From positions 1-64,000 of the forward strand of contig JAFKFL010000020.1 in NCBI GenBank assembly GCA_017308235.1: 64,000 nucleotides of DNA, read 5' to 3'. The stretch is from Alphaproteobacteria bacterium (GTDB lineage Bacteria > Pseudomonadota > Alphaproteobacteria > Reyranellales > Reyranellaceae). Position numbers and translations under genes: made by a program. Below, one piece after another: positions 43,481 to 52,033 of the stretch. Under the pieces are notes generated by a model, which was not told the origin of the DNA, did no database searches, and saw nothing but the letters and a program-made list of their open reading frames with translations. The first letter of the stretch is position 1. Each line of letters begins with the position of its first letter.

Positions 43481-45427
43481 TCAGGCAGCATCGCGCTTCT
43501 GCAAGCCCAACTCGTCGGACCGCGACGCTTGCTCAGCGCGATCAGCCTTCGTCTGGAAAGTCGCCAGAAGCCCATCGAGCCGCTCGATCTGCCTGTTGAG
43601 CATCACAGCGCATGCAGCGCTTTGCTGGGCGAGAGCCGCATTCTGCTGCGTCATCCCGTCCATATGAGCGATGGCCTGGCTCATCTCCTCGATACCGTTC
43701 GCCTGTTCGGAGCTCGCGACGGCGATCTCGTTGATCTTGCCGGAGACCCGGCGGGAGGACTCGACGATCTGATCCAGCGCGTCGCCTGCCAGGGCTGCTA
43801 GACGCACGCCCTCGCTGGCTTCGGCTGTCGAGGCGTTGATCAGCACTGCGATGTCGCGAGCCGCGTCTGAAGATCTTTGAGCGAGCGAACGAACTTCAGA
43901 AGCCACCACCGCGAAACCCTTTCCGGCATCTCCAGCCCTCGCAGCCTCGATCGCGGCGTTGAGCGCAAGCAGATTGGTCTGAAAGGCGATGCTTTCGATA
44001 ACGGAGATAATATCGGAAATCTTCACCGCTTCCTGATCGATCCGACGCATCGCTTCTACGGCGGTCTTCACGATCGTCCCGCCGCGCAAGGCAACCTCGA
44101 GGCCCTCAACGGCAATGGTCGAGGAATTTCGTGAAGCGGCCGCACTGATCTTCACTGACGCCGCCAACTGCTCGGTCGTTGCCGCGGTTTCCTCCAGCGA
44201 GGATGCCTCAGCCTCCGCTCTGAGCGATAGGTTCTCGGCTCCGATATTGATGTCGTGGACGGAATTCGCAACCTCGATCGTTGTCATCTTGATCGTGTCG
44301 ACAGTTTTTGCCAGCGTTTCGATCGTTGAGTTGATCGAAAGTTTCAGCTCCTGAAATCGACCTTCGTAATCAGTTTCGACTTTCTGCGTGAGATCGCCGC
44401 AGGCAAGCGCGCCGAGGACATTGGCGAACTCGATCGTCGCTCTGTCCACGACGTCGTTGATTTGGTTAATTCCAGTGACGAGCCTCTGCAAGTCGACGTC
44501 GTCTGTCAGGGATCCGACTCGTGCCGTGAAATCGCCGCGGGCGGACGCATCGACAACCTGGCTTACTTCCACCACGAGCGCAGCCATGGCTTCGGCGCGG
44601 CCTTGCCTTTCGGCTAAGGCCCGTCGCTCTTCCGATTCCAACGATCGAACCCGCATCGCGTTTTCTCTGAAAGCAGCCATCGCATTTGCGATCTGACCGA
44701 TCTCATCATGCCGATCGGTATGCTTTAGCTCGCCGCTCAAGTCTCCGGTCGCCAACTTGCTCATTGACAACGTCATGTCCGTTAGCGGGCCGGTAACGCG
44801 TCTGAGGACGACGATACTGCCGAAGACAAAGCAGCCGATCCCAAGCGTAAATATAGCGATCGACACCGCGAATACGACATCATAGCGATGAGCCGACGCT
44901 TCTACCGTCTCGGCGGCACCTGCCGAGTTCGCCACCACGATCTTCGAAACGAGCGAGTCGATCTCATTGATGATGGCTGCCTGCGCTTTCAGGATCTTTT
45001 CCGCGGATGCCCTGTCTCCCGACCGTGAAGACGATATCGCTGCGCTGCCGTTTTCGACAAGCTTGCTCCAAAGGACCTTAATCTTGTCGTAGGACTCCCT
45101 CTCGACGCTAGTATCTATCACCATCTGATAGTCGGCTTGCGCCTTCTGCGAGCTTTCGACGATGCTGTCGATGAGGTTTTCGATACGCGCCAAGTCCATA
45201 GGACCCTGAGCGATGACGTGCTGAATAACAGCCGAGCGGTATCGGTACACGTTTATAAGCAGCGGGCTCGCCTGCTCGATCGACGGCAGCCACTTCTTGC
45301 CGATATCGGAACTGCCGCCGTTCAGGAGCGCCGCGGTTTTCAATCCGACCGCAGCTTGTATAGCGATCATGAGCCCGAGTGATGCCAAAACGCCAATGAG
45401 AAGCGCTTTTAATGTGATCTTGCGCAT
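43481..45427 (-). CDS. Methyl-accepting chemotaxis protein
   Basis: This is a transmembrane chemoreceptor of 648 residues with one N-terminal membrane helix (about residues 8-28), a four-helix-bundle periplasmic sensor of about 160 residues and a second helix (about residues 190-212). Two HAMP-like segments follow, and then a signalling domain with the hairpin tip IAFQTNLLALNAAIEAARAG (near residue 510). The start at 45427 gives the usual MRKITLK N-terminus, although it has no clear ribosome site. A GTG at 45484 is the alternative. A degenerate copy of the regulon operator lies upstream, so the receptor may be induced with the transport genes and guide cells to the same compound. Confidence 0.92.
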   Translation of the reverse strand: MRKITLKALLIGVLASLGLMIAIQAAVGLKTAALLNGGSSDIGKKWLPSIEQASPLLINVYRYRSAVIQHVIAQGPMDLARIENLIDSIVESSQKAQADYQMVIDTSVERESYDKIKVLWSKLVENGSAAISSSRSGDRASAEKILKAQAAIINEIDSLVSKIVVANSAGAAETVEASAHRYDVVFAVSIAIFTLGIGCFVFGSIVVLRRVTGPLTDMTLSMSKLATGDLSGELKHTDRHDEIGQIANAMAAFRENAMRVRSLESEERRALAERQGRAEAMAALVVEVSQVVDASARGDFTARVGSLTDDVDLQRLVTGINQINDVVDRATIEFANVLGALACGDLTQKVETDYEGRFQELKLSINSTIETLAKTVDTIKMTTIEVANSVHDINIGAENLSLRAEAEASSLEETAATTEQLAASVKISAAASRNSSTIAVEGLEVALRGGTIVKTAVEAMRRIDQEAVKISDIISVIESIAFQTNLLALNAAIEAARAGDAGKGFAVVASEVRSLAQRSSDAARDIAVLINASTAEASEGVRLAALAGDALDQIVESSRRVSGKINEIAVASSEQANGIEEMSQAIAHMDGMTQQNAALAQQSAACAVMLNRQIERLDGLLATFQTKADRAEQASRSDELGLQKRDAA

Positions 45428-45523
45428 TTCGGAGGTGCCCAGGTGAAACAGGTTGCGGTCGCCGGGCCGCCATAGCCGGGCCACGCCCCTGAATTTAGAG
45501 CGCCTTCCTTGAGACGGAATTAA

Positions 45524-45543
45524 TAGCGATCATCGTTAATCGC
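45524..45543 (-). promoter_or_regulatory. Degenerate regulon operator upstream of the chemoreceptor
   Basis: AGCGATCATCGTT (45524-45536) matches the regulon palindrome except for the central base and one base in an arm, and is followed by a further half site AATCGCT (45537-45543). No TTGACR at the standard distance is seen, so control here is less certain. Confidence 0.55.
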
Positions 45544-45707
45544 TAATTGTTCTCCTCAATCGTGGTGTATGGCCGCGGCCTGCTCATTCGCGCCGGCGGT
45601 GGCATAGAGACTAAACCGGGACCAGGGTTCGCGAGAGGTGATGCGGCGCCCGGCAATTCCCAAAGGCGCGGCTGTTCCAATCGGAAAGCCATCCCGGATG
45701 ACTAGGG

Positions 45708-46775
45708 CTATGTCCAGTTATCACGAAAGCGGCCATGGGATACGAGCAACGCAATCTGGTCGCGCGTGCTAGGAACTTCTCGGTCCCGGAGCTTTTCTGG
45801 CAGTCTCGTCCGATCTCCCAATTTGCCTATAGCTGTCACCGCATTGATCAAGAAGCCATCCGGCACGCCGAGCACGGACCTCAGCACCTCCGGCTCGAAT
45901 CCGGCCATCCCGTGCGTATGCCAGCCCAGAATATTGGCCTGGAGCGCCAGGCTCATCCAAGCTGCGCCGGCATCGAAAGAATGGGTAGGCGACGGGAATT
46001 CCCGCCCCTCGAAGGACATCGTTTCCTTCGACACGAACACGATCAGCGCTGCCGCCCCTTGGGCCCATGACCGGTTCGTACTCGATAAAGTCTGAAGGAT
46101 CTCATGGAAGATGGCGTCATTCCGCAGCGCATAGATGAACCGCCACGGCTGGGCGTTCAGCGACGACGGCGCCCATCGCGCGGCTTCGAAGCACGACATC
46201 AGCGTCTCGATGCAGATGTCCTCGTCCGTGAACGAGCGCGGCGACCAACGCTCCAGGAACATGGGCGCGATCGGAAACGCGCTCACCCGCGGTGACACGG
46301 CCTTGTACGCGCCGTCATGATAAAGGAGAGGATCGGACGATGTGACTCCGCCATCCACGACGCGGCCAATGAAAATCGTGTGGGTGCCGACCTGAGTTTC
46401 GGACTGGGTTACGCACTCGAGATGAGCCGCCACCCCACTTAGGATTGGGCTTCCCTGCTGGCCTAACCGGTAATCCAGCCCATCGAACTGGTACTCTAGC
46501 TTCCCAGAAAACCTCTCGCTGATCATCCGCTGCGTATCTGCGAGCACGTTTACAACAAACGACCTGCTTTCGCGTATCAGCGGATGGCTCCGATTGTCCT
46601 TATTGACCACAATCAGTATCGTAGGAGGATCAGCAGATACGCTGCTGACGGCAGTCGCGGTCATGCCATGCAAATGCTTGTCCAAGCAGGTCGTAATCAC
46701 CGTGACGCTTGACGCCAACTTGCGCATCAATCCGCGAAACAGGGCCGTATCGATCGATTTGATGGATGAAGACAT
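45708..46775 (-). CDS. Flavin reductase / nitroreductase fusion protein
   Basis: This 355-residue protein joins two flavin domains. Residues 1-155 match the split-barrel flavin reductase family that supplies reduced FMN to two-component monooxygenases (SVTVITTCLDKHLHGMTATAV, then FSGKLEYQFDGLDYR). Residues about 170-350 match the nitroreductase family (RWSPRSFTDEDI, RWAPSSLNAQPWRFIY, AGAAWMSLALQANILGWHTHG). ATG 46775 has GAAGGA upstream, and the open frame before it is not protein-like. It lies downstream of the binding-protein and NtaA-like monooxygenase genes on the same strand, and is its likely reductase partner. A terminator separates it from the preceding gene. Confidence 0.85.
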   Translation of the reverse strand: MSSSIKSIDTALFRGLMRKLASSVTVITTCLDKHLHGMTATAVSSVSADPPTILIVVNKDNRSHPLIRESRSFVVNVLADTQRMISERFSGKLEYQFDGLDYRLGQQGSPILSGVAAHLECVTQSETQVGTHTIFIGRVVDGGVTSSDPLLYHDGAYKAVSPRVSAFPIAPMFLERWSPRSFTDEDICIETLMSCFEAARWAPSSLNAQPWRFIYALRNDAIFHEILQTLSSTNRSWAQGAAALIVFVSKETMSFEGREFPSPTHSFDAGAAWMSLALQANILGWHTHGMAGFEPEVLRSVLGVPDGFLINAVTAIGKLGDRTRLPEKLRDREVPSTRDQIALLVSHGRFRDNWT

Positions 46776-46814
46776 CGTGCGTCCTTCATTCGTCAGCGAA
46801 CTACGCGATTGAAA

Positions 46815-46853
46815 AGGCGGCTCGGCCACCCCGACAAAGCCTGGTGGCCGAGC
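46815..46853 (-). terminator. Intrinsic terminator after the first binding-protein copy
   Basis: Read on the minus strand, GCTCGGCCACC and GGTGGCCGAGC (46853-46843 and 46830-46820) form a perfect 11-bp stem with a 12-nt loop, followed by CGCCTTTTC. The stem starts 6 nt after the stop of the binding-protein gene at 46859. The flavin reductase gene beyond it needs read-through or its own promoter. Confidence 0.75.
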
Positions 46854-46858
46854 AAGCA

Positions 46859-47887
46859 TCACAGCGAGAGCATGAACTGCTGCCACCGCCGCTGAACGGC
46901 GTCGCCATGGATGTACCACCACTTCGCATCATGAATGTATTGTAGGTCTTTATTATTCGCCGCTGTCTCAAAATTCTTCACGGCCTCTGGAGGAAGAAGC
47001 TTTTCGAGTTCGGGGGAATTCCCCGGGTACGGGTTAATTCCATAGGCAATAACCTGATTCTTAGCGAAGGTCATCTCGTGCAGATATTTGTATGCTGTCT
47101 CGATTTCCGCATCTCTGGCGGTCCTAACCACGCACATGAAGGAGATATCGAGACTAGCCTGATTAAAATTATACTCGACGCCCTCCTGTCCATTGACCCG
47201 ACCGGAAAAGGCCATCGCATACTGCACCTCGTTATCCCGAAGAAGCTGTGGAGGTTGAACGCCAGACTTCCACCAGATCGACACATCCTTTTTGAAGACA
47301 GAGAGCTTTTGAAACGCCAGGTCGACATCGAGAGGATACAGCTTTGCGATCGGTACGCCTGCGGCAAGCAGTGCGGCAGGCAGAACGTACACAGGATTGT
47401 CGGGAAGGGTTCTCTTTCCAGGGAAGTCCTTTGAGTTGAAGAATTGCTCCCAGTTATTTGGAGCCGGCACGCCTTTGCGCCACGCCATCAGCGTTGAGTA
47501 GAAAATGAAACCAAGGCCATAGTCATCCCGGGTTTCCGGGAACATCGGCTGCGGGTCGATTTTCTGCCAATCCAGCTTTCGTATGAGATTGAGTGATTTC
47601 GCCTGCTCAAGCGCCATCGCACCCAGGACAAAAAGCGTGGTGCTGCTGTTGCCAGTCTCCACGAGACCCCGCAGCTTCCCAAGAAGATTTGGACTTTCCG
47701 AAACCACCTGGATACCAGTCTTTGCGGTGAAAGGCTTGGCATAGGCCGCCATCAGCGCCTCCGTGGAAGAGCCACCGGCGTCAACGATTCGAATTTGCCG
47801 AACCGGTGTTTGACCCGACGCTGCCGGACCAAGCAGGCCTGCAGCACTCGTCAGAGCCACCATCTGAGAAAATTTGCGGCGATCCAT
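46859..47887 (-). CDS. Tat-exported solute-binding protein, family 1 (copy A)
   Basis: This 342-residue binding protein of the Fe3+/polyamine (PotD/AfuA-like) type starts with a twin-arginine signal, MDRRKFSQMVALTSAAG. It is nearly the same protein as copy B (48301-49329), sharing long identical blocks such as NRKLDWQKIDP-type and VSIWWKSGVQPPQLLRDNEV segments, and is more distantly related to the operon's own binding protein (52932-53960). Copies A and B also share their ribosome-site leader. No permease accompanies it, so it probably uses the permeases at 51248-52914. It ends 6 nt before a terminator. Confidence 0.88.
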   Translation of the reverse strand: MDRRKFSQMVALTSAAGLLGPAASGQTPVRQIRIVDAGGSSTEALMAAYAKPFTAKTGIQVVSESPNLLGKLRGLVETGNSSTTLFVLGAMALEQAKSLNLIRKLDWQKIDPQPMFPETRDDYGLGFIFYSTLMAWRKGVPAPNNWEQFFNSKDFPGKRTLPDNPVYVLPAALLAAGVPIAKLYPLDVDLAFQKLSVFKKDVSIWWKSGVQPPQLLRDNEVQYAMAFSGRVNGQEGVEYNFNQASLDISFMCVVRTARDAEIETAYKYLHEMTFAKNQVIAYGINPYPGNSPELEKLLPPEAVKNFETAANNKDLQYIHDAKWWYIHGDAVQRRWQQFMLSL

Positions 47888-48300
47888 CTCTATGCTCCCT
47901 CGGTTGACGTTGAAGGCGAAGTTGAGAGCTTGCGCTGAGGCAATCCTGATCTATGTAAGCTGATTACGCTGTAGACTGCTTTAGGTCTGGCCGTGGGCTG
48001 GCAAGACTAGACGAAATACCGAAGCGATCTTCCAAATTCTATCGTGGCAAGGTTCTTTCTCGACGGATCGACTGAATGTCGCTCACGAATGGGCTGATCT
48101 TTAGCTATCAATGATGTAAGATCATAAGCCAGTCGACGCGCCGGCCCTCAAATCATCGCGTCAGGCTGTCCAAGATCTACTCCGCAGCGCCGAGCATCTC
48201 GGCTTCCTTCGACAAATCGTCGTCGCCTCTGTCTATCTATTGCGCCATCTTTGGCTGTTGTTCGGGCATCACCGAAAAAGACAAAGCGGGTGGTCAGATG
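47888..48300. other. Gap between the duplicated binding-protein genes
   Basis: This 413-nt stretch contains the leader of copy A, including the CGAGGGAGCATAG ribosome-site sequence that also precedes copy B. I see no further gene, operator or hairpin. Similarity to the copy B leader stops after about 25 nt, which marks the upstream limit of the duplication. Confidence 0.5.
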
Positions 48301-49329
48301 TCAAAGAGAGAGCTTAAACTGCTGCCACCGCCGTTCAACAGCGTCGCCTTGCGTATACCACCATTTTGCATCATGGTAATATTGCACGCTTTTATTGTTG
48401 GCTGCTGTCTCAAATTTTTTCACGGCCTCCGGAGGAAGAAGCTTTTCCAGACTTGGTGAATTCCCGGGGTATGGATCAATTCCGTAGTAAATAGCCTGAT
48501 TTTCCGCGACCGTCATTTCGTGCAGATACTTATATGCTGCGTCAACTTCTGCATCGACAGCGGTTCTGACCACGACCATGAAAGAAATATCCAGGCTGGC
48601 CTGATTGAAACTGTATTCTACCCCCTCTTGCCCGTTGACCCGCCCCGACCAGGCCATCGCATATTGAACCTCGTTATCTCGAAGAAGCTGAGGGGGCTGA
48701 ACGCCCGATTTCCACCAAATGGAAACGTCCTTCTTGAAGACCGAGAGCTTTTGAAACGCCAAGTCGACATCGAGAGGATAGAGTTTCTCCATGGGCACGC
48801 CGGCGGCCAGCAACGCCGCCGGCAAAACGTATATGGGATTATCAGGGAGAGCTCTCTTGCCTGGGAAATCCTGCGAATTGAAGAATTGCGCCCAGTCATT
48901 CGGAGCGCGCTGCCCTTTTCGCCACGCCATCAGCGTCGAGTAGAAAATAAAGCCGAGACCGTAATCATTCCGCGTTTCTGGGAACATCGGCATGGGGTCA
49001 ATCTTTTGCCAATCCAGCTTTCGTATCAGATTCAGGGACTTTGCTTGCTCGAACGCCATCGCGCCCAATACAAAGAGAGTCGTGCTGCTGTTCCCTGTTT
49101 CAACCAGCGCCCGCAACTTACCGAGGAGATTTGGGCCCTCGGTAACAACCTGGATGCCGGTCTTCGAGGTGAACGGCTTGCCATAAGCGGCCGCTGCCGC
49201 ATCAGCAGACGCACCGCCTGAGTTCACGATCCGAATCTGGCGAACCTGCGATCGGGCCGGCATTGAGCGACCCATCAGGCCAGCAGCGCCTGTCAGCGCC
49301 ACCATCTGCGAGAATTTACGGCGATCCAT
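48301..49329 (-). CDS. Tat-exported solute-binding protein, family 1 (copy B)
   Basis: This 342-residue protein is a close duplicate of copy A, with the twin-arginine signal MDRRKFSQMVALTGAAG. Most differences are conservative and the ligand-cleft blocks are shared. The mature N-terminus differs most (RSMPARSQVRQIRIVNSGGA). It follows the flavin monooxygenase gene by 66 nt on the same strand. The periplasmic ligand is unknown; family members bind ferric iron, polyamines, phosphonates or chelates. Confidence 0.88.
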   Translation of the reverse strand: MDRRKFSQMVALTGAAGLMGRSMPARSQVRQIRIVNSGGASADAAAAAYGKPFTSKTGIQVVTEGPNLLGKLRALVETGNSSTTLFVLGAMAFEQAKSLNLIRKLDWQKIDPMPMFPETRNDYGLGFIFYSTLMAWRKGQRAPNDWAQFFNSQDFPGKRALPDNPIYVLPAALLAAGVPMEKLYPLDVDLAFQKLSVFKKDVSIWWKSGVQPPQLLRDNEVQYAMAWSGRVNGQEGVEYSFNQASLDISFMVVVRTAVDAEVDAAYKYLHEMTVAENQAIYYGIDPYPGNSPSLEKLLPPEAVKKFETAANNKSVQYYHDAKWWYTQGDAVERRWQQFKLSL

Positions 49330-49395
49330 AGCTATGCTCCCTCGGTTGACTTGGAAAAGAAGAGCTGAAACTGCGGCGGCTCCGCCGTCGTCCTA

Positions 49396-50730
49396 CTAAG
49401 TCGCCTCCTTGCCAGGCTGCGCTTCGAAGCGGCTTCGCGGTCGAACCAAGCCCAGAGAATCCCGCAAGGTCGTTCCCTCATATTCCCTATGGAACAGGCC
49501 TCTCTCCTGGAGGATCGGCACAACGTGGCTGACGAAGATATCCAGCTCCCCCGGCAAGCCATTTGAGATCATAAATCCATCGGAGCATCGACCCTCGAAC
49601 CATTGCGTCATTTCATCCGCAATCTGTTCCGGAGTGCCGAACAAGCTCGCCCTAGAAGAGGCAATATTTTGAGCGACTTGCTTGAGTGTCAGGCCACGCT
49701 TGGCCATGCTCCGGACACGCTCGACGATTGTCTGATAACCTTCCTGATGCTGATCGATCAGATCCAAAGGGAAGGGCTCATCGGGATCGTACCGTGTCAT
49801 ATCGTGTTGATTAAAGTACTTTGCGAGACCTGAGAGCGCTGCCTTCGCGTCCACCAATTCCGCGCGCTCCTGCACTTTCGCTCGAGCTTCGGCTTCGGTG
49901 CTGCCAACGTAGATCGGAGACGATGGCATGATGCGCAGGTCGTCGGGATCTCGTCCGAACGAGACCGCACGGCGCTTGATATCCTGGTAGAACGCCAGAG
50001 CTTCAGGACGGCTTTCGGGGATCGAGAAAATGCCATCCGCAAAGCGAGCGGCGAAATCGCGCCCTGTCTCGGAAGCCCCCGCTTGAAAAATGACTGGTTG
50101 TCCTTGTGGGCATCTCGATATGTTAAGGGGCCCTCGGACGCTGTAGTATTCGCCATGATGATCCAGGCGATGGAGCTTATCGGCGTCAATAAATTGACCT
50201 GTCGCCTTATCATGAACGAGAGTCCCATCTTCCCATGTATCCCACAGCCCTTTGACTGTAGCGAGATGTTCCTCTGCAATACGGTAACGCTCATCATGGG
50301 GTGGCAACTTTGCGCCGGAGAAATTCGAAGCGCTGTCGTCTGTGAATGATGTCACGACGTTCCATGCGGCGCGCCCCCCGCTCAGATGGTCAAGGGAGGC
50401 GAAGAGACGTGCGGCATTGAAGGGTTCCGTATACGTTGAGCTTAAAGTGGCTGCCAGACCGATATGCCTCGTTACGGAGGCTAGAGCCGACATCAATGTG
50501 AGCGGCTCAAAGCGACTCATCGAGTAAGGAGCCGTCTTTTCGGTAATATAGACGTTATCGGCAAGGAATAGAAAATGAAATTTCCCGAGCTCGGCCATCT
50601 GGGCTTGTTGACGGAAATAGCCGAAATCCGTCATCGCGCCTGGATGAGCTCGCGGGTGCCTCCAATCTGTCCAGGTTCGCCCAGGTCCTTCCATAATGAA
50701 GCCTAGGGTGATCAAACGATTTGCGGCCAT
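49396..50730 (-). CDS. NtaA/SnaA/DszA-type FMNH2-dependent monooxygenase
   Basis: This 444-residue bacterial-luciferase-like (LLM) enzyme belongs to the NtaA/SnaA/DszA branch, which uses reduced FMN and oxygen to oxidise nitrilotriacetate, EDTA, dibenzothiophene sulfones and similar compounds. Typical blocks are LGFIMEGPGRTWTDWRHP near the N-terminus, FLADNVYI, ASLDHLSGGRAAWNVVTSF (near residue 115), PVIFQAGASETGRDFAARFAD and DGFMISNGLPGELDIFVSHV. The start at 50730 has AGGA upstream. It requires a separate flavin reductase, and the fusion protein at 45708 is the obvious candidate. It is embedded in an ABC-importer operon, as are the chelator-degradation genes of Chelativorans. Confidence 0.9.
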   Translation of the reverse strand: MAANRLITLGFIMEGPGRTWTDWRHPRAHPGAMTDFGYFRQQAQMAELGKFHFLFLADNVYITEKTAPYSMSRFEPLTLMSALASVTRHIGLAATLSSTYTEPFNAARLFASLDHLSGGRAAWNVVTSFTDDSASNFSGAKLPPHDERYRIAEEHLATVKGLWDTWEDGTLVHDKATGQFIDADKLHRLDHHGEYYSVRGPLNISRCPQGQPVIFQAGASETGRDFAARFADGIFSIPESRPEALAFYQDIKRRAVSFGRDPDDLRIMPSSPIYVGSTEAEARAKVQERAELVDAKAALSGLAKYFNQHDMTRYDPDEPFPLDLIDQHQEGYQTIVERVRSMAKRGLTLKQVAQNIASSRASLFGTPEQIADEMTQWFEGRCSDGFMISNGLPGELDIFVSHVVPILQERGLFHREYEGTTLRDSLGLVRPRSRFEAQPGKEAT

Positions 50731-50769
50731 CGGAGCTTCCTGTGTCTCACGGCTGTGCAAACAGTTGGG

Positions 50770-51201
50770 CTAGCCAGCCCTTTTCACGATACGCTTCGCG
50801 GGCCGCTTTTCCTTGGGCTCGGAGCGGAGAGGACCAGGATCGATATCCGAGCCAGCAAACCCACCACGAATGCCCCAGTTATCGCGGGGCATTTCCAGCA
50901 AGATAATCTTCGTATCCAGACGCGGAATGCCGAACGCCTCCAGCTTATCGACGGTTATCTTATAGAATTTTCGCTTAATCTCGATATTTCTGCCCACATA
51001 TAAGATAATCTCAATGCGCGTCGACCGGTCGGTGCAGTGCCCGGGGAGGATCCGATGCTGTTCGTCAAACGTATGGAGGAGGATGTCTCGATCCCAATCC
51101 GGAATACCGAGGCCTTCGAGCAAGCAGTCTTGCACGACATTAATTAGGTCGATTTCGCGGCCCTTAATCCATGAGCCGGTTGAGATACGAGTACTGGGCA
51201 C
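50770..51201 (-). CDS. Tautomerase-family protein (second copy)
   Basis: This protein has 143 residues when started at GTG 51201. This start is chosen because AGGAG lies 6 nt before it and the product then begins MPSTRIS, exposing the catalytic N-terminal proline. A longer open frame from an upstream ATG at 51225 would bury the proline. It shares MPSTRI, IPDWDRD, STRIEIILYVG and DNWGIRGGF with the copy at 22931-23308. It has a basic C-terminal tail of about 20 residues that the other copy lacks. It sits between the permease genes and the monooxygenase gene. Confidence 0.82.
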   Translation of the reverse strand: MPSTRISTGSWIKGREIDLINVVQDCLLEGLGIPDWDRDILLHTFDEQHRILPGHCTDRSTRIEIILYVGRNIEIKRKFYKITVDKLEAFGIPRLDTKIILLEMPRDNWGIRGGFAGSDIDPGPLRSEPKEKRPAKRIVKRAG

Positions 51202-51247
51202 GTTTGACTCCTGGGTACCAACCATTTAACCCGGATGTATAGGAACT

Positions 51248-52033
51248 TCACCTTGCGGCTGAAACCTTGCCCAACCGCTGGATCCAGATCGCGGTCATTA
51301 GGCACAGGATCGTAAATCCGATCAGAAGGGAAGCAACTGAGGTGATTGTCGGAGAAATTTCAAGAATCAACTCGCTAAACATCTTCTTCGGAATCGTCTC
51401 ATAGGTTCCCGCAATAAACGACGTGACAACAACCTCATCGAAACTGTGTACGAACGCGAAGATCCAGGCTGCAGCGATATTTGGCGCCAGAAGGGGAATG
51501 ACAACCCGCCTCACGGTCGTGAACCATGATGCACCCATAGTCCAGGCAACCTGCTCGAGCCGGATGTCGAATGACTTGATCGCCACGACCATAACGACGA
51601 TGACATAGGGCACCACCAGCAGCGTGTGGGCCACGACCAGCCCTGTAAGTGTGCCGAGCATTCCAATCCTGCCCAGTGCGATATACAGCGCGACAGCGGT
51701 GATGATACTCGGCAAGATGACGGGAGCCATGAAGTTCCCCTCAAGTACGTTCTTCAAGTTGAAATTCCGACGACGCAGGCCGTACGCTGCGAGGCTCCCC
51801 AGAATAACGCCGAGTGTCGAGGATATCGTCGCCAAGGCGAGCGACATCACCATAGCATCAAGCCAAGCCTCACTTTCGAAGAACGACCGATACCATCTCA
51901 GAGATAGTCCCGGAGGCGGGAAGCTTAGCGAGCTCGCCGCCGAAAACGACATCGGAACGACCACCAGGATCGGCAGAATCAGATTAGTCAGACTGAGTAT
52001 TGCAAGGAATCTGGTTGCCGGCGACGGATTCAT
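51248..52033 (-). CDS. ABC transporter permease, PotC/Fe3+ type
   Basis: This 261-residue inner-membrane protein has about six hydrophobic segments and the coupling-loop motif EQVAWTMGASWFTTVRRVVIPLLAPN (EAA motif near residues 165-190). The ATG at 52033 overlaps the stop of the other permease (ATGA), which makes it preferable to the upstream GTG at 52054. It is the second membrane subunit of the family-1 importer. Confidence 0.9.
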   Translation of the reverse strand: MNPSPATRFLAILSLTNLILPILVVVPMSFSAASSLSFPPPGLSLRWYRSFFESEAWLDAMVMSLALATISSTLGVILGSLAAYGLRRRNFNLKNVLEGNFMAPVILPSIITAVALYIALGRIGMLGTLTGLVVAHTLLVVPYVIVVMVVAIKSFDIRLEQVAWTMGASWFTTVRRVVIPLLAPNIAAAWIFAFVHSFDEVVVTSFIAGTYETIPKKMFSELILEISPTITSVASLLIGFTILCLMTAIWIQRLGKVSAAR

